Assembly (NCBI RefSeq): GCF_000614545.1
Contig: NZ_BAKW01000012.1
Span: forward strand, 37,577-101,576
DNA: 64,000 bases
Source: Asaia platycodi JCM 25414
GTDB lineage: Bacteria; Pseudomonadota; Alphaproteobacteria; Acetobacterales; Acetobacteraceae
Direction of reading: 5' to 3'
Position numbers and translations under genes: made by a program. Shown here one piece after another: positions 46,315 through 57,295 of the stretch. Within the stretch, counting starts at the first letter, position 1. The number at the start of each line of letters is the position of its first letter. Under the pieces are notes generated by a model. The model did not search any database. It saw nothing but the letters and a program-made list of their open reading frames with translations, and was not told the DNA's origin.

Positions 46315-49243
46315 GACGAACCAGCCTTTCGACGGGCTACTGCTGTGGCCTTCTTCTTTTTGGCAGGGGTAACGAGCGGCTCCGGTCGTGACGGCAGTAG
46401 CGGCCCAAGAAACCGTCCCGTGTGACTCTCGGGCGTTGCCGCGATCACTTCGGGCGGCCCCTCGGCCACAATCCTTCCACCACCATCTCCACCTTCCGGC
46501 CCGATATCAATCAGCCAGTCTGCCGTTTTGATCACGTCCAGATTATGTTCGATCACCAGAACGGTGTTTCCCTGATCGACAAGAGCGTGCAACACATCGA
46601 GCAGCTTGCGCACGTCTTCCGTGTGCAGACCCGTCGTCGGCTCATCAAGAATATAGAGTGTCCGGCCCGTCGCCCGGCGCGCCAGCTCCTTCGACAACTT
46701 GACGCGCTGCGCCTCACCGCCAGACAGCGTGGTCGCCTGCTGGCCGAGCTTGACATAACCAAGCCCCACCTGCTGCAAAATCGCCAGTCTGTCGCGAATA
46801 CGCGGCACTGCATGGAAGAAGGGCAGTGCTTCATCCACCGTCATGGCCAGCACATCGGCAATCGAGTTGCCACGAAACTTCACGTCCAGTGTTTCGCGAT
46901 TATAGCGCTGCCCCTTGCAGGTATCGCAGGTCACGAAAACATCAGGCAGAAAATGCATCTCGATCTTGAGAACGCCATCGCCCTGGCAGGCCTCGCAGCG
47001 CCCGCCCTTGACGTTGAATGAAAACCGGCCGGGCTTGTAGCCGCGTGCCTTGGCCTCGGGCAGCTCCGCAAACCAGTCGCGTATCGGCGTAAACAGATCC
47101 GTATAGGTGGCCGGATTGGAACGCGGCGTTCGCCCGATCGGCGACTGGTCGATATCGATGATCTTGTCGAGATGCTCCACACCTTCGAGGGCCCGATAGG
47201 GCAACGGAGACTGGCTCGACCCCATCAACTCACGTGACAATGCCTTGTAGAGGGTGTCGACCACGAGTGTCGATTTGCCGCCGCCCGACACACCCGTCAC
47301 TGCCACAAAACAACCAAGCGGAATGCGCGCCGTCACGTCATGCAGGTTATTGCCCGTCGCTCCGACAACGCTTAGGACACGCGCTTTATCATAGGGACGC
47401 CGGGTTTGCGGCACCGGCACCATCCGCCGGCCCGACAGATAATCTCCCGTAATGCTGGCAGTATTTTTCGCCACCTCATCAGGCGTACCGCTTGCCACCA
47501 CCGTGCCGCCCAGCGCACCGGCTCCGGGCCCCATGTCGATCAGCCAGTCAGCAGCCCTGATCGCGTCCTCATCATGCTCGACAACGATCACCGTATTGCC
47601 GAGCTTCTTGAGGCGATCAAGCGTACCCAGCAGCCGCTCGTTATCGCGCTGATGCAGCCCGATCGACGGCTCATCCAGCACGTAGAGCACCCCGGTCAGC
47701 CCCGAGCCGATTTGACTTGCCAGACGGATACGCTGGCTCTCACCGCCAGAAAGCGTCGCAGACCCGCGCGACAGCGTCAGATAATCCAGCCCGACATCAT
47801 CGAGAAAACGCAGCCGGTCCAGAATCTCGCGCAGAATGCGGCGAGCAATTTCAGCGCGCTGCGCCGTCAGAGAAGCTTCGACACCCCCAAACCAGTCGAG
47901 CGCCTTGCGAATGGTCAGATCGGAAGCTTGCGCGACATTGAGATGGTTCACCCGGACACAGAGTGCCTCGGGCCTTAGTCGCGCCCCGTGACACGCACGA
48001 CACGGTACATATGACTGATACCGCGACATTTCCTCGCGCACCCACATGCTGTCCGTTTCTGCCAGACGGCGCTGCAGATTGCGCATCACCCCTTCGAAAG
48101 GCTTGCTCAGCTCATAGGCGCGCTTGCCATCCTTGTATGTGAAGAGAACTGATTCCTCCCCCCCTTCCAGAAGAATCTTACGAAACCCCTCCCCGAGCTT
48201 CTTCCAGGGCGTGGTCATCTTTTCCTTGAAGTGGCGCGTCAGGGCCTCGAGCGTCTGGTCGTACCAGGGCGTCTTGGCATCGCGCCAGGGCGCGATCGCC
48301 CCGTCGGCAAGAGAGAGCGTCTCATCCGGCACGACCAGACGCGCATCGAAATGCGTCTCTGTCCCTATCCCGTCACAGACCGGGCATGCTCCCATCGGAG
48401 CATTGAACGAAAACAGACGCGGCTCGATCTCCTCAAGCGTGAACCCACTCACCGGGCAGGCGAATTTCGCCGAAAACACCATATGCTCGACGGTCGATTT
48501 CTCGCCCTCGCGCAGCACGGGCTCCGCATAGGCCACACCATCGGCCAGACCCAGCGCCGTTTCGAAACTGTCTGCCAGACGGGTCTCAATACCGCCCTTC
48601 ACCACGACCCGGTCTACGACGACCTCGACCGTGTGACGCAGCTTGCGATTCAGATGCGGGGCCTCAGCAATCTCATAGATCTCGCCATCGACCTTAACCC
48701 GGGTGAAACCCTTGCGTTGAAGCTCGGCCAGCTCCTTGCGATACTCGCCCTTGCGGTCACGTATCACCGGGGCGAGCAGCATCAGGCGCGTGCCTCGGGT
48801 AGCGCCATGACCCGGTCCACCATCTGGCTCACCGTCTGCGCCTCGATAGGCAGCCCGGTCGCGGGCGAATAAGGTACACCTGCACGTGCCCAAAGTAGAC
48901 GCATATAGTCATGAATTTCGGTGATGGTACCGACAGTCGACCGTGGATTCTTGGAGGTCGTCTTCTGCTCGATCGAAATAGCCGGTGACAGGCCCTCGAT
49001 CGAATCCACGTCCGGCTTGCCCATCAGCTCCAGAAACTGGCGGGCATAGGCCGACAGGCTTTCGACATACCGCCTCTGCCCTTCGGCATAGATCGTATCG
49101 AAAGCCAGTGAGGACTTGCCGGAGCCTGAGAGCCCGGTAATGACCGTCAGCTGGTCCCTGGGAATATCGGCATCGATATTCTTCAGATTGTGCACGCGGG
49201 CGCCGCGCACACGAATGGACTGGTTGTACGGCAGATCAGACAT
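46311..49243 (-). CDS. uvrA: Excinuclease ABC subunit A (frameshifted in this sequence)
   Basis: ATPase that locates bulky DNA damage. ATG 49243 begins [19 protein letters not shown]. The first frame holds Walker A ([13 protein letters not shown]) and [20 protein letters not shown]. At 48793-48794 GAGGGCAC is read as GAGGCAC and the next frame continues [20 protein letters not shown], zinc-finger clusters ([16 protein letters not shown] with CDTCKGQRY), two ABC signatures and the second Walker A ([13 protein letters not shown]). Repaired length 977 residues. The Ala/Lys-rich C-terminal tail is basic. Confidence 0.95.
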
Positions 49244-49287
49244 CAGCACCACGCGAGGAAGAATCAGAAGGGGGGATCGTAAAACGA

Positions 49288-49302
49288 GAACGTTTAGAGA
49301 CC
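49288..49302. promoter_or_regulatory. Possible LexA (SOS) box
   Basis: GAAC-GTTTAGA-GACC, one mismatch from the alphaproteobacterial GAAC-N7-GAAC form (GTTC-N7-GTTC on the other strand). It lies between divergent uvrA and ssb, both common SOS genes. Confidence 0.4.
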
Positions 49303-49417
49303 CATGTAGGATTGCCGCTCGACGGATTAAAGTCGAGCGTCGTTCCGTCACGGGCGTGACTGCGGCGCTCTGCTGGGCTAGGATGGACTATATTTTCAGG
49401 ATGTAGGGTCGGTCGCC

Positions 49418-49969
49418 ATGGCAGGAAGTGTGAACAAGGTCATTCTCGTGGGCAATCTGGGTCGCGACCCGGAAACGCGGAATGCCCAGTCTGGCTCCAA
49501 GATCGTCAACCTGACCGTTGCCACCTCCGAAAGCTGGAACGACCGCGCCTCGGGTGAACGCAAGGAGCGCACCGAGTGGCATCGCGTGGTCATTTTCAAC
49601 GAGCGTCTGGCCGATGTCGCCGAGCGCTTCCTGCGCAAAGGCCGCAAGGTCTATCTCGAAGGCCAGCTTCAGACCCGCAAATGGACCGACCAGTCGGGTC
49701 AGGAGCGCTACACGACCGAAATCGTTCTCGACCGCTTCCGCGGCGAGCTTACCCTGCTCGACAATAACCGCGATGGCGAGTCTGGCGGTGGCATGGGCGG
49801 CGGTTATGAAAGCGGTCCGTCGCGTTCCTATGGCGGCGGCAACGCCCCGTCCCGCAGCAGCGGTGGCGGTGGCGGCATGCCCCCGCAGCCTGCGCGCAAT
49901 AATGGCGGCAATACCGGCGGTGGCTGGGATGCGCCGGGTGGCGATCTGGATGACGAAATCCCTTTCTGA
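49418..49969 (+). CDS. ssb: Single-stranded DNA-binding protein
   Basis: Homotetrameric OB-fold protein that coats ssDNA in replication and repair. The 183-residue product has the OB domain at residues 5-110 ([52 protein letters not shown]). A Gly/Ser/Asn-rich linker and the acidic tip DLDDEIPF that recruits partner proteins follow. It is divergent from uvrA and followed by gyrA 55 bases later. Confidence 0.97.
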   Translation: MAGSVNKVILVGNLGRDPETRNAQSGSKIVNLTVATSESWNDRASGERKERTEWHRVVIFNERLADVAERFLRKGRKVYLEGQLQTRKWTDQSGQERYTTEIVLDRFRGELTLLDNNRDGESGGGMGGGYESGPSRSYGGGNAPSRSSGGGGGMPPQPARNNGGNTGGGWDAPGGDLDDEIPF

Positions 49970-50024
49970 TCGCGCAAGCCCGATCTCCCCGCCCTGACCT
50001 CAAAGACAACAAGACGGACCTGCC

Positions 50025-52892
50025 TTGACCGACCTGACGCCGCCTGCCGCCCCGACTGACCAGATCCCGGTAACGATCGAGGAGGAAATGCGCTCCTCCT
50101 ATCTCGCCTATGCCATGTCGGTGATCGTCTCGCGTGCGCTGCCGGATGTGCGTGACGGTCTCAAACCGGTCCATCGCCGCATTCTCTATGCCATGCGCGA
50201 GAGCGGCTTTACGGCTGACAAACCCTACCGCAAATCGGCCCGTGCGGTCGGTGACGTCATGGGTAAATACCATCCCCATGGCGACAGCTCGATCTATGAC
50301 GCCATGGTGCGTATGGCGCAGTCCTGGTCGATGCGCGTTCGTCTCATCGATGGTCAGGGCAATTTCGGCTCGGTCGATGGCGATAGCCCGGCCGCCATGC
50401 GTTATACTGAAGCGCGTCTGGCCAAATCCGCTTCGTTCCTGCTCGACGATATCGACCGTGATACGGTCGATTTCCAGCCGAACTACGATGAGAGCGAGAG
50501 TGAACCCAAGGTTCTGCCCGCGACCTTCCCCAATCTGCTGGTCAATGGCGCCTCCGGCATCGCTGTCGGCATGGCCACCAACATCCCGACCCATAATCCT
50601 GGCGAGGTCATCGACGCGACTCTCGCCCTGATCGAAAATCCCGAGGCCACGCTCGATGATCTAATGAAGATCATCCCCGGCCCCGATTTCCCGACCGGCG
50701 GCATTATCATGGGCCGTCGCGGCATCCGTCAGGCTTTCGAAACGGGTCGTGGTTCCGTGCCGATGCGGGCCCGCGCCGAAATCGAGGACATCCGCAAGGA
50801 CCGTCAAGCCATTGTCGTCACCGAAATTCCCTATCAGGTGAACAAGGCAACGCTGCAGGAGAAGATCGCCGATCTCGTCCGCGCCAAGGAAATCGAGGGC
50901 ATCTCCGATATCCGCGACGAGAGCGATCGCTCGGGCATGCGTATCGTGATCGAGCTCAAACGTGACGCCACGCCTGAAGTCGTTCTGAACCAGCTTTACC
51001 GCTTCACCCAGCTTCAGACCTCGTTCAGCGTCAACTGCCTCGCTCTCGATGATGGCAAGCCCCGCACCATGGGGCTGAAGGACGTGCTGGAAGCCTTCAT
51101 CCGCTTCCGCGAAGATGTAATTCTTCGCCGTTCGCGTTTCGACCTCAACAAGGTGCGCGATCGCGGTCATCTGCTGGTCGGTCTCGTCATTGCCGTGGCC
51201 AATATCGATGAGGTCATCGCGCTTATCCGCAGCGCCCCCGATGCCGCCACCGCGCGTGAATCGCTCATGGCGCGCGCCTGGAACGCCGCCGATGTGCAGC
51301 CGCTCATCGAGCTGATCCATGACGAAGGCAATATCATCATCGATGGCAAGGTGCATCTGACCGAAGTTCAGGCACGTGGCATTCTCGAACTCCGCCTGCA
51401 GCGCCTGACCGGGCTCGAACGCGACAAGATCCAGGGCGAGCTCAGCGAGGTCGCCACCAAGATCAATGATCTTCTCGACATCATCGGCAGCCATATCCGC
51501 CGTATGGAAGTCATGCGTCACGAGTTGCTGCTGGCCCGTGCCGAAATCGCTACGCCGCGCATGACCGAGATTTCGGACGCGCTCGGCGACCAGTCCGATG
51601 AAAGTCTGATCGAACCCGGCCAGATGGTTGTCACCATCACACGTGACGGCTTTATCAAGCGCACCCCGCTCGAAATCTTCCGCGCCCAGAATCGCGGCGG
51701 TCGCGGTCGCACCGCTTCCGGGCGTCGTGGTGACGATGTCATCGTCAACAGCTTCAACGCCCATACCCATCAATGGGTCATGTTCTTCTCCTCGGGTGGC
51801 AAGGCTTATCGCGAAAAGGTCTGGCGCCTGCCGGAAGCCTCTCCCACTGCCAAGGGCCGCGCCCTGGTCAATCTCCTGCCCGATCTGGGCACAGATTCGA
51901 TCACAGCCATCCTCGCCCTCCCGCAGGAGGAGGAGCACTGGGAAGATCTGCACCTCGTGTTTGCAACGGCGAGCGGCAATGTCCGACGCAACCGCCTGAG
52001 CGACTTCAAGAACATCCGCGCCTCCGGCCTGATCGCCATGAAGCTCGATGAAGGCGACAGCCTCGTCGGTGTCGCTACCTGCCGCGAAGGTCAGGACGTC
52101 TTCCTGGCCACGCGCAAGGCACGCTCCATCCGCTTCCAGATCACCGAAGACACGCTGCGCGTCTTCGCCGGACGCGACAGCTCCGGTGTTCGCGGCATTC
52201 GCCTCGCCACGGGCGACGAGGTCAATTCGCTCTGCGTGCTGAACCATGTCGATGCCAGCGTCGAGGAGCGCTCCGCCTATCTCCGCGCCGCCAACGCCAA
52301 ACGCCGCGCCGAAGCCGCCGCCAATGCCTCAGGCACCGAAGAGGAAATCGAAGAGATCGCCTCCGACGATGCCGATGAAGCCATCGACGCTGGCGATCTG
52401 ACGCAGGAGCGCTTCGACGAGCTCGCCGCTCAGGAAGAAATCCTTCTCACCGTTACCGACGCTGGATTCGGGCGCCGCTCTTCAGCCTATGAATACCGTG
52501 TGAGCGGTCGTGGCGGTCAGGGCATTGCCAACATGACGCTGACCAACCCCAGGCGCGGTCGCGAAGTCGTAGCCACCCTGCCCACGCTCGACGGCACTGA
52601 CGTCATGATGGTCACAGATGTCGGCCGTCTCATTCGCGTGCCGGTCTCACAGGTCCGCGTCATGGCCCGTCAGGCCAGCGGCGTCACCCTTTTCCGCGTG
52701 GGCGCTGAAGAGCGCGTGACCAGCATCTTCCCGGTTGCAGAATCCGAAGGAACAGAAGCAGACGACGCCGAAACCTCGCTTGAGGAATCGGATGCCGCAG
52801 CCTCCGTTGCGCAGGAGACGGCCCCAACGGAGATCACGCCCACCGATGAAACGGCGCCAAACGAAGCCAAACCGGATGACAGTGCAAACTGA
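50025..52892 (+). CDS. gyrA: DNA gyrase subunit A
   Basis: Breakage-reunion subunit of gyrase, 955 residues. The TTG start at 50025 is the only suitable one, since the next Met lies within the conserved core. Catalytic Tyr127 is in [10 protein letters not shown]. The quinolone region reads [10 protein letters not shown], with Ser88 and Asp92 at the E. coli 83 and 87 positions, so no classical resistance change. The GyrA box is QNRGGRG. There is an extra acidic segment near residues 765-790 and an acidic C-terminal tail. The stop overlaps the start of coaD. Confidence 0.97.
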   Translation: MTDLTPPAAPTDQIPVTIEEEMRSSYLAYAMSVIVSRALPDVRDGLKPVHRRILYAMRESGFTADKPYRKSARAVGDVMGKYHPHGDSSIYDAMVRMAQSWSMRVRLIDGQGNFGSVDGDSPAAMRYTEARLAKSASFLLDDIDRDTVDFQPNYDESESEPKVLPATFPNLLVNGASGIAVGMATNIPTHNPGEVIDATLALIENPEATLDDLMKIIPGPDFPTGGIIMGRRGIRQAFETGRGSVPMRARAEIEDIRKDRQAIVVTEIPYQVNKATLQEKIADLVRAKEIEGISDIRDESDRSGMRIVIELKRDATPEVVLNQLYRFTQLQTSFSVNCLALDDGKPRTMGLKDVLEAFIRFREDVILRRSRFDLNKVRDRGHLLVGLVIAVANIDEVIALIRSAPDAATARESLMARAWNAADVQPLIELIHDEGNIIIDGKVHLTEVQARGILELRLQRLTGLERDKIQGELSEVATKINDLLDIIGSHIRRMEVMRHELLLARAEIATPRMTEISDALGDQSDESLIEPGQMVVTITRDGFIKRTPLEIFRAQNRGGRGRTASGRRGDDVIVNSFNAHTHQWVMFFSSGGKAYREKVWRLPEASPTAKGRALVNLLPDLGTDSITAILALPQEEEHWEDLHLVFATASGNVRRNRLSDFKNIRASGLIAMKLDEGDSLVGVATCREGQDVFLATRKARSIRFQITEDTLRVFAGRDSSGVRGIRLATGDEVNSLCVLNHVDASVEERSAYLRAANAKRRAEAAANASGTEEEIEEIASDDADEAIDAGDLTQERFDELAAQEEILLTVTDAGFGRRSSAYEYRVSGRGGQGIANMTLTNPRRGREVVATLPTLDGTDVMMVTDVGRLIRVPVSQVRVMARQASGVTLFRVGAEERVTSIFPVAESEGTEADDAETSLEESDAAASVAQETAPTEITPTDETAPNEAKPDDSAN

Positions 52893-53403
52893 TCACCTTC
52901 CGAGCGGCGGCCGTGTCGGGTTCTATCCCGGCACGTTCGACCCGTTTACCCTCGGCCATCTCGATATCGCCCGTCGCGCGCTGTCTCTCGTAGACCGTCT
53001 CGTGATCGGCGTGGCGCTCAATCCCGGCAAGGCCCCGCAGCTTCCCATAGACGAACGGTGCGCGGCCATCGCCGAGACCTTCGCCAATGAGGGCCTCGCC
53101 CAGGTGAGCGTGGTCCCGTTCGAGACGCTCATGGTCGATGCCGCCCGGTCGCATGGCGCGCAGTTCATCATTCGCGGCCTGCGCTCGGAATCCGATCTGA
53201 CCAGCGAAATGCCGATGGCAGCCATCAATCGCCGCCTCGCCCCTGAGCTTGAAACCCTGTTTCTCACCGCGCGCGAGGAGCATCGTCTCATTGCCTCGAG
53301 CCTCGTGCGTGAGCTTCTGGCCTATAGGGGCGATATAACCCCCTATGTGCCCGAGAATATCGCCCGACGTCTCTTGCCCAACGGGTCAGAGAAGCCGACA
53401 TAG
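52876..53403 (+). CDS. coaD: Phosphopantetheine adenylyltransferase
   Basis: Fourth step of coenzyme A synthesis. ATG 52876, inside the end of gyrA, gives 175 residues. Nucleotidyltransferase motif [17 protein letters not shown] (T-x-G-H), the phosphopantetheine-site RGLRSESDL, and the C-terminal [14 protein letters not shown] (ISST/S-like loop). Length is normal. A longer upstream frame lies inside gyrA and is not used. Confidence 0.95.
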   Translation: MTVQTDHLPSGGRVGFYPGTFDPFTLGHLDIARRALSLVDRLVIGVALNPGKAPQLPIDERCAAIAETFANEGLAQVSVVPFETLMVDAARSHGAQFIIRGLRSESDLTSEMPMAAINRRLAPELETLFLTAREEHRLIASSLVRELLAYRGDITPYVPENIARRLLPNGSEKPT

Positions 53404-53448
53404 GCCGCGTAGCCTTTGCAGGCTCATGCAAACACAAGGATAAGATCA

Positions 53449-53922
53449 ATGTCCGAGACCAAAAACCGCCTCGTCATGAAGCTCAAGACCGGTGACGTCG
53501 TGATCGAGCTCCGCCCCGATATCGCGCCGCTTGCGGCCGAGCGCCTGAGCACGCTTTCCGAGCAGGGCTTCTATGACGGTGTGAAGTTCCATCGCGTCAT
53601 CGAAGGCTTCATGGCCCAGGGCGGCGACCCGACCGGCACCGGTTCGGGCGGCAGCGACCTGCCCGATCTGAAGGCAGAGTTCACGCGTGAAGCCAAGTTC
53701 GAGCGCGGCACGCTGGGCATGGCCCGCACGATGAACCCGAACTCGGCCAACAGCCAGTTCTTCATCATGTTCCAGCCCACCCCCTCGCTCGATGGCCAGT
53801 ATACCATCGCAGGCCAGGTCGTGTCCGGCATGGAGCATATCGACCAGATCAAGCGCGGCGCCGGTTCTTCGGGCATGGTGAAAGACCCCGACACCATCAT
53901 CTCCATGCGTCTCGAAGCCTGA
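53449..53922 (+). CDS. Peptidyl-prolyl cis-trans isomerase (cyclophilin)
   Basis: Cytoplasmic cyclophilin of 157 residues with no signal peptide. Active-site Arg/Phe in KFHRVIEGFMAQGGDPTGTG, the core NSANSQFFIMFQPTPSLDGQ, and a short C-terminal helix (GMVKDPDTIISMRLEA). It catalyses proline isomerisation during folding. ATG 53449 follows AAGGA about 8 bases upstream. A hairpin follows the stop. Confidence 0.93.
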   Translation: MSETKNRLVMKLKTGDVVIELRPDIAPLAAERLSTLSEQGFYDGVKFHRVIEGFMAQGGDPTGTGSGGSDLPDLKAEFTREAKFERGTLGMARTMNPNSANSQFFIMFQPTPSLDGQYTIAGQVVSGMEHIDQIKRGAGSSGMVKDPDTIISMRLEA

Positions 53923-53955
53923 TCTCAGGCGGTGCGGCCTCAAAAGCCGCATGAA

Positions 53956-53982
53956 AACCGACTGAACCCGATTCAGTCGGTT
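53956..53982. terminator. Hairpin after the cyclophilin gene
   Basis: Perfect 11-base arms AACCGACTGAA and TTCAGTCGGTT around a 5-base loop, 34 bases after the stop. No T tract, so termination strength is uncertain. Confidence 0.55.
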
Positions 53983-54021
53983 GACGGCCTCTGGCTCATA
54001 TTGTAGCCAGACGCCTCATGT

Positions 54022-54097
54022 GAACCGGTAGCTCAGCCGGTAGAGCATTCGACTTTTAATCGAATGGTCGTGGGTTCGAGTCCCACCCGGTTCACCA
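54022..54097 (+). tRNA. tRNA-Lys (anticodon TTT)
   Basis: 76 bases including an encoded CCA. The acceptor stem GAACCGG pairs with CCGGTTC, the discriminator is A, the D arm has GCTCAGCCGGTAGAGC, the anticodon stem TTCGA/TCGAA holds loop CTTTTAA, and the T arm GTGGGTTCGAGTCCCAC is intact. The tandem secreted-protein genes begin 223 bases downstream, so this tRNA 3' end is a possible integration point, although no second copy of the end is visible. Confidence 0.97.
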
Positions 54098-54319
54098 CTC
54101 TCCCAAATTCAGGTCGCTATCCTTTCATCACCCTGATGACACAACGTTGCGCGCGGCGGTGGCCAAACTGTATCTCGCCGGGAAGATATTGATCTATCTC
54201 CGCGCAGAAGATAATTAAAAAAATAACAACCACCCTTAGAATATTACTCTCGTTATCACAGAATAATTTGTTGGTGTTTCCACAAAAAATCGTCAGGATA
54301 ATAATACTATTCTTATCCA

Positions 54320-55736
54320 TTGTCGGACTGTATCGTGCATTCATCCCTACGCAGCGTCGTTCCCTGCACACTTGCATTTGCTGGTTTCATGACGGGCATG
54401 CTGTCCCTGCCTACAGCCAATGCTTCCTCCAGTCAGCCTCCGATCGTCGGGTTCGACAGAGGTATGATCTTTCATGATGACAAACGCGACAACGACTACA
54501 TCACCATTCGTGACAGGCAGGGCATTATTTACGCCATGCAAGCAGGGGACCGGCCTCGCGTTGAAGCCTTGCGCTCGATTATCGAGTCGGAAAGAAACTC
54601 TTCATCTGTCAAGATAATGATGCTCGCTCTTTGCGATGCAGCCATAGCCCGTATTGACGGTGATTTCAGCCACTCATCGAACATCATTCTTGAAGCTCTG
54701 CATCACGCCGGAAAACTCGGCGATCCTGACCAGACAATCAACCCGATACTTCTCATGCTCCGCAGTATTCATGCCGGCAATCTCATGCTCGCAGGTCAGG
54801 TGCGGGAATGGGCCGATGAGACCGAGCTGCTGCAAGACAAGTTTTACGGCCCCTTGCGGGCCTACTTCAGTAATCCCGATCTTGAATTCCGCAACATGGA
54901 ATATCTCAGACTTTCCGTCCCGGCACGTTCGATAGCCCAGTCCTCGGTCACGGGTCCTTCCATCGACACAGTTGATCTTGATCCTGGCGAAAGCGAAATC
55001 GATAACCAGCTCCAGATAACGGCAAAAGCAGCCATCCAGATTGACGGCGAGGCTGTAACAGCCAATTTCGCCACCTCAACCGTAATAGGGTCCATTCCCT
55101 TCTCTTTACAGAGAGATCATCACTGGCCTGTAATAGGCCGCTTTTCAGGTTTGGACGATGCTTCCCCCGACCCTCGCACTGAGGCTGTCGTGTTGATACC
55201 CTCCATAAAGATCGGTCAGACCATCCTGACGAACCAGATCATGACGGTAAGTCGCTCGGAAGACGTCATCCTCGGCCTCCAGCAACTCACGCGTCTGCGT
55301 CATGTGACGATGACCGACCATCAGCTACGTTTCGGCATAGCGGCGCCAATCGCATGCAATCAAAGACCAGTCATCGCGAGCTATCGCAGTGGGATGAGCA
55401 TGTATCTGCTATTCCCGATTTCTTACGGAGGCGGTGACTCGCAAGCTATTCTGGGAATTGGTGATAACTCCCCCGAAATTTTAGTCATCAATCTCGCCAG
55501 TTTCCCGCGAGGCATGGCGCAGCAGAGTAAAACGGAATATCTGGCAACGGCGTATGGCAAGAGCTCATGAAACAATCTCCCGACCAGATACGGTTGAGCT
55601 GGGTGGAAAAGCCGTTCATTCGAACGTGAAATTTCAACTGGGAGATCCAGCGCAGCTTCCCGTCATTTCGACGGCTGCGCTGAAAACATTCAGCTTTTCG
55701 CTCGATCTACCGGAAAGCATGGTCTGTCTTCGCTGA
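54320..55736 (+). CDS. Secreted double retropepsin-like pseudoprotease, paralogue 1 (frameshifted)
   Basis: First of three tandem paralogues. TTG at 54320 (GTG 54335 is an alternative) gives a Sec signal peptide (TLAFAGFMTGMLSLPTANAS) and about 471 residues. A helical N-terminal domain (LALCDAAIARIDGDFSHSS) precedes two beta domains that I read as retropepsin-like. In domain 1 the D-T-G-A position reads A-T-S-T (FATSTVIGSIP), with the partner loop VILGLQQL. In domain 2 it reads GIGDNSP. The frame shifts near 55554 (an extra G or two lost bases) before the C-terminal FSFDLPESMVCL. A catalytic role is unlikely. Confidence 0.65.
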
Positions 55737-55801
55737 CCACGCAGCCAGGCTCTTTCCCATTGTACAGCCTCATAATCTCGCAGCATCACCGAGTCATACA
55801 C

Positions 55802-57190
55802 ATGCGTTTATTTGTTTTTGTGTTCTGTTTCGTCAGCTTGCTGATTTCCTTCAAATGGGCGTCGGCAGCAGAAGTGAATAATGGACCCATCGTTCAGTTT
55901 CTCTCATCAGAAATGGTCACGACAAAAACTAAAGGCAAGCCTACGCTCGTGCTTCACGACAGCCTCGGCATCATCAATGCCATGGCACGCGGTGATACAG
56001 AGCGATTGCGCAAGATCTGTGAAACCCTGAAAGGCCCGCCCTCCTCTCCCAACGCCCTTAACGACTTGCTCATCGGTCTTTGCAAGGCAGCCCTAGCTCG
56101 GACGCAGGGTAATTTCGCGCTTTCCAATACGATCTTGCATGAAGCGATGGACAAGGCTCAACCTTGGGGAAACCCAAATCTAAGCATCAACCCCTTCAAT
56201 ATTGAAGCTGTAAGCATGGGAGCGGGGAATTTCATGCTTTCGGGACAAACATCGGTATGGGTAGATAGTCAATATTACTTGGGCAGAACATTTATCGCGC
56301 CCGTCCGCATTCATTACAGTATCCCGGACTTGCAATTCCCGGATATGAGCTTGATTCGTGTCACTGCAAGTCCTGCTGATGTACCTGTAGTCGCCGGCTC
56401 TGGTCCACTCACTGACCATGTTGAAATCAACCCATTCGCAACGATGAGTGGTAATCAGGCCATCAGAAGCGCCAAAATCAACATCACTTTGGACGGGATG
56501 TCGACCTCAGCCACCCTGAGTACGGGCACCGTTCTGGGAGCTGTTCCCGCTGCGATGCAGCGTATTCGTCATTGGCAGGAAATCGGCTTCCTGGCTCAGG
56601 AGAATGGTGGGCCTGCGGCTTCCCGGGCCACCCAACTCGTACTCATACCGAGCCTCACTCTCGGGCATACCGTTCTTCGCAATCAGCTGATGTTCGTGAT
56701 CCCTGGCAATGACGTCATAATAGGGCTTCAAACACTTGGGGCACTGCGTCATGTGGTTATGACAGACCAGAGCATGACTTTCGGCCCCAACGCCCCCTTC
56801 GCCTGTCACCGTCCCGTACACCTCCAATCCGATATTTCCGGACTGCGAGCGCATATTCTATTGCCTGTTTCTTATCGCGGAAAAACAGTAATGGCGGCCG
56901 TTGCAACGGGGGATAATAATCCGCAACCTCTTGCTATTATGGTAGATCGGTTCCCCTCAGGCCTCCTTGGCTCCCGGCTGGCGCCAACGACACAGGGCAA
57001 GACCGATGGCGTAAAAACGGAACAGGCCCTGTTATTCAATACGGAAATCAAAATCGACAAGCATATTGTGCATGATCAAATCCGGTACCGGATTGGCTCT
57101 CCCAGTCTGGCACCAATTCTCACAATGGCCGCGCTGGAGAACGCGAAATTTTCCTTTGACCTGCATGAGGGCGTCGCTTGTCTGGACTGA
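55802..57190 (+). CDS. Secreted double retropepsin-like pseudoprotease, paralogue 2
   Basis: The intact member of the trio, 462 residues from ATG 55802. The signal peptide is FVFVFCFVSLLISFKWASA. The N-terminal helical domain contains GLCKAALARTQGNFALSNT. Domain 1 has TLSTGTVLGAVPAAMQR, matching the flap-and-psi-loop pattern of retropepsins but with Ser in place of the catalytic Asp, then LTLGHTVLRNQLMFVI and VIIGLQTLGALRHVVMTD. Domain 2 has VATGDNNPQPLAI. Cys in APFACHRP and near the end (GVACLD) may be disulfide-bonded. The reading is structural inference; function unknown. Confidence 0.72.
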   Translation: MRLFVFVFCFVSLLISFKWASAAEVNNGPIVQFLSSEMVTTKTKGKPTLVLHDSLGIINAMARGDTERLRKICETLKGPPSSPNALNDLLIGLCKAALARTQGNFALSNTILHEAMDKAQPWGNPNLSINPFNIEAVSMGAGNFMLSGQTSVWVDSQYYLGRTFIAPVRIHYSIPDLQFPDMSLIRVTASPADVPVVAGSGPLTDHVEINPFATMSGNQAIRSAKINITLDGMSTSATLSTGTVLGAVPAAMQRIRHWQEIGFLAQENGGPAASRATQLVLIPSLTLGHTVLRNQLMFVIPGNDVIIGLQTLGALRHVVMTDQSMTFGPNAPFACHRPVHLQSDISGLRAHILLPVSYRGKTVMAAVATGDNNPQPLAIMVDRFPSGLLGSRLAPTTQGKTDGVKTEQALLFNTEIKIDKHIVHDQIRYRIGSPSLAPILTMAALENAKFSFDLHEGVACLD

Positions 57191-57295
57191 CCCCCAGCCT
57201 GAAGTCTTCACCCTTTCATGAGTACGGTACAGGCGAGGGCTTCGACATGCCGTGTTCCCATTCCACTACTCCCCTTCCGCAGCGAGTTTTCAGCT

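Noticed and set aside
48782..49351. A short stand-alone UvrA-like ATPase
   Set aside because: It is the N-terminal part of uvrA, separated by one missing G.
52735..52875. An extended CoaD start inside gyrA
   Set aside because: The extension is Pro/Arg/Lys-rich shadow of the acidic gyrA tail; ATG 52876 gives the normal N-terminus.
50025..52892. Quinolone-resistance changes in gyrA
   Set aside because: Residues equivalent to E. coli Ser83 and Asp87 are Ser and Asp; the Ala84 to Ser difference is not a classical resistance change.
54098..54319. An att site repeating the tRNA-Lys 3' end
   Set aside because: I searched the window by eye for a second copy of the T-arm and acceptor sequence and saw none.
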